Shown here one piece after another: positions 60,215 through 64,000 of a stretch of 64,000 nucleotides of DNA. The notes under the pieces are model-generated. The model saw nothing but the letters and a program-made list of their open reading frames with translations, did not search any database and was not told where the DNA came from. The DNA comes from Mariniphaga sp041686935 (GTDB taxonomy: Bacteria > Bacteroidota > Bacteroidia > Bacteroidales > Prolixibacteraceae), in NCBI GenBank assembly GCA_041686935.1, contig JAWLCW010000003.1:124001-188000 (forward strand). The letters are read 5' to 3'. Positions within the stretch are counted from its first letter, which is position 1; each line of letters starts with the position of its first letter. The position numbers and the translations under genes were made by a program.

Positions 60215-61243
60215 TTATTCAGGGTTGTTTTTTAAAACGGCCATTTCTCCTGCCATAAGACTGTCGATATAGTGGCTCACCGTTTCGGCATCAACACCCG
60301 GGTTGAAAATTGTATATCGATGCTTTCCGTTTTCACCGTCCTTCCAGGTATTACTGCCGTCGGGAGATACAATACAGTTTCCTCTGACAAATGAGAAGAA
60401 ACAGTCTGCCTGCGGCAAAAGCTGCAACACCGCAATTTGGTCCCAGCTCTGGCGGCCTGCAAAACCGTTGTACAATTCATATCCCCGGTAAACCGGGTGA
60501 CCCGGAGCCAGTTTTTCCTTTAACCGGCTTCCACCTGTAATTACAGGGTTCCCAATTTCCCAGCCACAAAAAATAACATCCTTCTCCCAGTTGTTTACGC
60601 AGTAAACCGTAGATGCGGGATCGGGCCGGTAAAAATTGGCCTCTTTTCCCTGCGGAAACTGCCCTCCCATACAAACCCATTTTTTAACCTTTTTGTCAAC
60701 CAATTGCTTTCCGTTTAATTCTGAATGAACATCCGGTTCCGATTGCAGCAATCCCTGCAAACTGCTCAAATGGCCAACAGTTACAATCGTAACCGATTCA
60801 TCCGGATTTCCGGCCAGTAATTTTCTGTATAGTTTTACAGCATCTTCTGCATCTTTCCAGGTTTTCATTCCCGATGGAAACTCCTCTGCAATTTGTTTGG
60901 TGTAGCGTGAATGGTGCTTCAGTTCAGGTTGATTTTTCAGAAATCCCACCGGAAGTTCAGGCATCCCGTAAAAGGTATTTAAAGCGGCCGCACACACCGG
61001 AGCATACGGATCATCACTGGTAACAATCACACCAAGCAGTTCTATTTCACCGGCATGGTGCAGGTTGTAAAGCATGGCCAGTGCGCCTACGTCATCCACA
61101 TCAGAGTCGAGGTCGGTGTCGATGATAACTTTTAGGGGAGAATCAGGCAGGTTGTATTTCAGGGAACCTTCTGTTCTAAAGGAAAATAGCATAACAATTA
61201 CAAATGCTGCAAGATATGCTCCGAAATTCTTTTTTATGTTCAT
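60215..61243 (-). CDS. Exported nucleoside hydrolase-like protein
   Basis: 342 residues from the ATG at 61243 (MNIKKNFGAYLAAFVIVMLF). The N-terminus is a signal peptide or anchor, so it acts outside the cytoplasm, which is unusual for the family. Calcium and ribose site: VIIDTDLDSDVDDVGALAML (DxDxxxDD motif); further family elements are VTVGHLSSLQGLLQ, KKWVCMGGQFPQGKEANF with the GG, and YNGFAGRQSWDQIAVLQLL with the last Asp. Inosine-uridine-type hydrolases split nucleosides to base and ribose. It converges on the VOC gene (5 bases between stops). Confidence 0.9.
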   Translation of the reverse strand: MNIKKNFGAYLAAFVIVMLFSFRTEGSLKYNLPDSPLKVIIDTDLDSDVDDVGALAMLYNLHHAGEIELLGVIVTSDDPYAPVCAAALNTFYGMPELPVGFLKNQPELKHHSRYTKQIAEEFPSGMKTWKDAEDAVKLYRKLLAGNPDESVTIVTVGHLSSLQGLLQSEPDVHSELNGKQLVDKKVKKWVCMGGQFPQGKEANFYRPDPASTVYCVNNWEKDVIFCGWEIGNPVITGGSRLKEKLAPGHPVYRGYELYNGFAGRQSWDQIAVLQLLPQADCFFSFVRGNCIVSPDGSNTWKDGENGKHRYTIFNPGVDAETVSHYIDSLMAGEMAVLKNNPE

Positions 61244-61284
61244 ACTATTCAATTTATGAAAATAATTCGTTAATATCGTTTTTA

Positions 61285-61425
61285 TTAAGTTTTTTCAATA
61301 TACTCATCAAAAAACACCTTGTCGGTTTCATATAACTTCCGTCCCCTGTTCATTACTTCCGCCGAGGTGAAAAGGATAATGTGCCGTTTGATGTGCTCTT
61401 CTACATAGTAATTGTCGGTAGTCAT
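61285..61425 (-). CDS. Possible 46-residue protein, divergent from the primase-helicase gene
   Basis: The frame from ATG 61425 to TAA 61285 encodes MTTDNYYVEEHIKRHIILFT followed by SAEVMNRGRKLYETDKVFFD and EYIEKT. AAAGG lies 5 bases before the ATG. The text reads like real protein, with a 'RGRKLYE...V' string resembling the start of SWIM zinc-finger proteins, but no zinc motif follows. One base less in the A6 run at the end would extend it by ten codons, so it may be a remnant of a longer gene. It is the only feature in the 316-base gap before the primase-helicase. Confidence 0.45.
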   Translation of the reverse strand: MTTDNYYVEEHIKRHIILFTSAEVMNRGRKLYETDKVFFDEYIEKT

Positions 61426-61559
61426 TCAACCTTTGTTTTAAAATCTGCAAAACGAAATTTCAATGTTAAGGTTTTTGGAGTGTCGCACAAAAAAAACAAT
61501 CCATATTTTATACGTTTTTATTAACTTACAAGTTGTTTTTACAAATTGCTGCTTATTGT

Positions 61560-64000
61560 ATGAATTTTAATGAATTGACAGAAAAATACCGCACACTCCA
61601 AGCTGAAAACAGGCAACTTAAAGAAAGAGTCCGGCTGCTTGAAAACCAAATCCACAACGAGCAAGAGACCGAACGGGAAGAAGTTGAGGAAATGACCAGT
61701 TACCTGTATAAAACTGAAAATCCTGATATTCTATCAGATGTAAAAAAAACAAATCCCATTGACAAACAATCATCTCCGACTGAAAAAGTTAATTTATTCA
61801 AGTTGCTTTTCAGAGGCCGAAAAGATGTATTTGCAACCCGGTGGGAAAACAACAAAAAAGGAATTTCAGGCTATTCGCCAACATGCGGAAATGAATGGGC
61901 TCCGGGAATTTGTCAAAAACCGAAAATTAAATGCTCGGCTTGCAAAAATAAAGATTTCCTGCAGCTAAACATTCAAGCCATTGAAGAGCATCTGCGAGGA
62001 AAAACAGTTGCCGGAATTTATCCGCTACTTTCCGACGAAACCTGCTGGTTTTTGGCTATTGATTTCGATGGTAAGGAGTGGCAAAAAGATGTTGCAACAA
62101 TTAGAAAAGTTTGCACTGAATTTGCAATTCCTTTTGCAGTGGAACGCTCCCGCTCCGGGAATGGCGCTCATGTTTGGTTTTTCTTTGAAGAGCCGGTTTC
62201 AGCCACAAAAGCACGTAAATTTGGAAGCGCTTTGCTCACCTATGCGATGAACCAGCGGCATGAAATTGCTTTTAAATCGTACGACAGGCTGTTCCCCAAC
62301 CAGGATACCATGCCCAAAGGAGGGTTCGGAAATTTAATTGCGCTGCCGTTGCAAAAGGCGGCCCGCGAAAAAGATAACAGCGTTTTTATCGATGAAAACT
62401 TCCTGTCGTACAGTGATCAGTGGGCGTTTTTATCTTCCGCAAAACGGCTCTCGCAGGAAAATATAGAATACTTTACCGAAAAATTAAGCCAGGGGAATGA
62501 ACTCGGAATTCTTAAAAAAGATGACGAAGAATCAGAACCATTAAAACCGTGGGAAAGAAAAAAGGAGATTCTACATAAAAAGGATTTCCCCGAGACAATT
62601 GAAATTGTAAAGGCCAATATGATTTTTGTTCCCAAAAAAGAGATTTCTGCCAAAGCATTAAACCGGATAAAACGACTGGCTGCCTTTAAAAACCCGGATT
62701 TTTACAAGGCTCAGGCCATGCGGTTGTCAACTTTCAATAAACCGCGGGTTATTTCCTGTGCCGATGAAACCAGCGATTACGTATGTTTACCGCGGGGCTG
62801 TGAGCAGGATTTGAAAAATTTACTGGACGAAATAAAAGTGAAATCCAATTGGGTTGATAAAACCAACCCGGGAGTAAAAATTGATGTCGCATTTAACGGT
62901 GATCTAAGGGAAGAACAACCCTTTGCTGTGGCAAATATGCTGGCAAACAACACAGGAGTTCTTTGTGGCACCACTGCATTCGGCAAAACCGTTGCAGCCA
63001 TAAAAATCATTGCCGAACGAAAAGTAAACACGCTCATTTTGGTCAACAAAGTCAGTCTTGTCAATCAGTGGAAAGAAAAGCTCAATGAATTTCTTTCAAT
63101 TAATGAACAAATTGAGATTAAAGACAAACGGAACAAAAAGACCGGGAATATTATTGGCCAGATTGGCGGAGGAAAACAAAACCGCGGTGGAATCATCGAC
63201 ATTGCTATTATGCAATCACTGTCGAGAATGGGTGAGGTGAAAGATTTTGTTAAAGATTACGGAATGGTGATAGTGGATGAATGCCACCATGTTCCCGCGT
63301 TCAGTTTTGAATCGATTCTTAAAAATGTTTCTGCAAAGTATGTGTATGGCTTAACCGCCACCCCTGCGCGAAAAGACGGTCACCACCCCATCATTTTTAT
63401 GCACTGCGGTCCCATCCGGTATCGCGACGATGCAAAAAAGCAAGCCGAAAAACGACCGTTTAATCATTACATTGTTCCCCGGTTTACCTCATTTAGGATC
63501 CATTCTTTGGATGAAAAAGAGGAAAAAGATTGGACCATTCAGGCCTTGTATGCAGAAATAGTAAAAAACGAAATCAGAAATCAACTGATTGTGGACGATT
63601 TGGCGGAATGTCATAAAAAAGGTAAAAATTGCATTGTCCTCACCGAGAGGGTTGAACACGTGAAAATTCTGGCTGAAATGTTACGGCAAAAAATCCCGGA
63701 TGCCATTTCGGTTACCGGTGGAATGGGAAATAAAGATACACGGGAAATCCTGCAGAAAATTGCAACATCGTCAAAAGAGAAACCGCTTACTATAGTGGCA
63801 ACAGGCCGCTTTATTGGCGAGGGTTTCGACGAACCGCGGCTCGATACACTTTTTCTCGCTATGCCCATTTCGTGGAAAGGAACACTTCAGCAATATGCAG
63901 GCCGGCTGCACCGGTTGTTCGAAGGAAAAAAAGAGGCCCTCATTTTCGATTACATAGACATCCACGTGCGGATGTTTGAACGAATGTACAACCGGCGGCT
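61560..64000 (+). CDS. Primase-helicase of the TOTE conflict-system type, C-terminus beyond window
   Basis: Open frame from ATG 61560 to the window end, at least 813 codons. Order: coiled coil (about 3-45; LTEKYRTLQAENRQLKERVR); zinc knuckle Cys109-118-125-128 (CxxxxxxxxC, CxxC); AEP-type primase core with Asp168/Asp170 (FLAIDFDGKEW), His204 (SGNGAHVWFFF) and FPNQD at 245-249 followed by GNLIALPLQ; linker; SF2 helicase with Walker A GTTAFGKT (470-477), VVDECHHV (Asp573-Glu574), LTATPARKDG and QYAGRLHRL (from 778). This domain order is that of proteins named for the TOTE conflict system. All catalytic residues are intact, so the protein should be active. A nuclease domain or partner may lie past the edge. 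Confidence 0.88.
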   Translation, partial: MNFNELTEKYRTLQAENRQLKERVRLLENQIHNEQETEREEVEEMTSYLYKTENPDILSDVKKTNPIDKQSSPTEKVNLFKLLFRGRKDVFATRWENNKKGISGYSPTCGNEWAPGICQKPKIKCSACKNKDFLQLNIQAIEEHLRGKTVAGIYPLLSDETCWFLAIDFDGKEWQKDVATIRKVCTEFAIPFAVERSRSGNGAHVWFFFEEPVSATKARKFGSALLTYAMNQRHEIAFKSYDRLFPNQDTMPKGGFGNLIALPLQKAAREKDNSVFIDENFLSYSDQWAFLSSAKRLSQENIEYFTEKLSQGNELGILKKDDEESEPLKPWERKKEILHKKDFPETIEIVKANMIFVPKKEISAKALNRIKRLAAFKNPDFYKAQAMRLSTFNKPRVISCADETSDYVCLPRGCEQDLKNLLDEIKVKSNWVDKTNPGVKIDVAFNGDLREEQPFAVANMLANNTGVLCGTTAFGKTVAAIKIIAERKVNTLILVNKVSLVNQWKEKLNEFLSINEQIEIKDKRNKKTGNIIGQIGGGKQNRGGIIDIAIMQSLSRMGEVKDFVKDYGMVIVDECHHVPAFSFESILKNVSAKYVYGLTATPARKDGHHPIIFMHCGPIRYRDDAKKQAEKRPFNHYIVPRFTSFRIHSLDEKEEKDWTIQALYAEIVKNEIRNQLIVDDLAECHKKGKNCIVLTERVEHVKILAEMLRQKIPDAISVTGGMGNKDTREILQKIATSSKEKPLTIVATGRFIGEGFDEPRLDTLFLAMPISWKGTLQQYAGRLHRLFEGKKEALIFDYIDIHVRMFERMYNRR

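Noticed and set aside
1..64000. CRISPR array, tRNA, rRNA or insertion-sequence transposase
   Set aside because: I looked for regularly spaced repeats, cloverleaf-like sequence and DDE or HUH transposase frames and found none; the repeats present are short or tandem.

Overview
The window is a typical Bacteroidota chromosome segment. The evidence is a SusC/SusD pair driven by an ECF sigma factor and a FecR-type anti-sigma factor, a type IX secretion sorting domain on a PorZ-like protein, many 'SPII lipoprotein plus glycoside hydrolase' genes, a long-form IspG, a GldA-like ATPase, and promoters of the TTTG / TAnnTTTG type. The gene content (GH95, GH2, GH97, GH88, DUF1080, CBM9-like, the sulfide-to-homocysteine genes) suggests an anaerobic or microaerobic polysaccharide degrader, perhaps of the Marinilabiliales/Prolixibacteraceae; that placement is inference. 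I saw no tRNA, rRNA, CRISPR array or intact insertion sequence.

Layout. 0-7.5 kb: a regulated glycan-uptake unit read leftwards (ECF sigma, FecR, STN-containing SusC, SusD, then a secreted protein cut by the window start). 7.5-16.9 kb: housekeeping genes (M3 peptidase, flavin reductase-like protein, ispG, ABC ATPase, glycosyltransferase) and several small unknowns, one pair of which looks like a single gene split by a frameshift. 17-32.3 kb: a GH95 fucosidase-like lipoprotein, S41 protease, dCMP deaminase, SPOR lipoprotein, response-regulator/histidine kinase, MEMO1-AMMECR1 fusion, recO, porZ, YfhO-like membrane protein and rdgB. 32.4-33.8 kb: a two-gene HTH / nucleotidyltransferase module resembling a toxin-antitoxin pair, preceded by a direct repeat and with a one-base frameshift in the nucleotidyltransferase. 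34.7-43.3 kb: carbohydrate genes (GH2, GH97, DUF1080, CBM9-like) mixed with a CPBP protease and a queuosine-precursor transporter that has a possible preQ1-like leader hairpin. 43.4-46.7 kb: methylglyoxal synthase, phosphoglucosamine mutase and a second ECF sigma factor with a four-helix membrane partner. 46.7-51.1 kb: a leftward four-gene sugar-acid operon (GH88-like hydrolase, isomerase, dehydrogenase, SDR) whose last two genes carry C-rich repeat DNA inside their coding ends. 51.1-57.3 kb: a rightward operon for homocysteine and methionine synthesis (HcyBio/DUF39, NIL-ferredoxin, UPF0280, metH). 57.3-61.3 kb: an acyl-CoA synthetase, an HD hydrolase, a VOC protein and an exported nucleoside hydrolase.

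The right edge (61,560 to the end) holds the most unusual gene: an open reading frame of at least 813 codons that joins a coiled coil, a zinc-knuckle archaeo-eukaryotic-type primase domain and an SF2 helicase, the architecture of the 'TOTE' conflict systems. It runs off the window, so its C-terminus and downstream partners cannot be seen. Together with the HTH/nucleotidyltransferase pair it is the best candidate for a defence or conflict system here.
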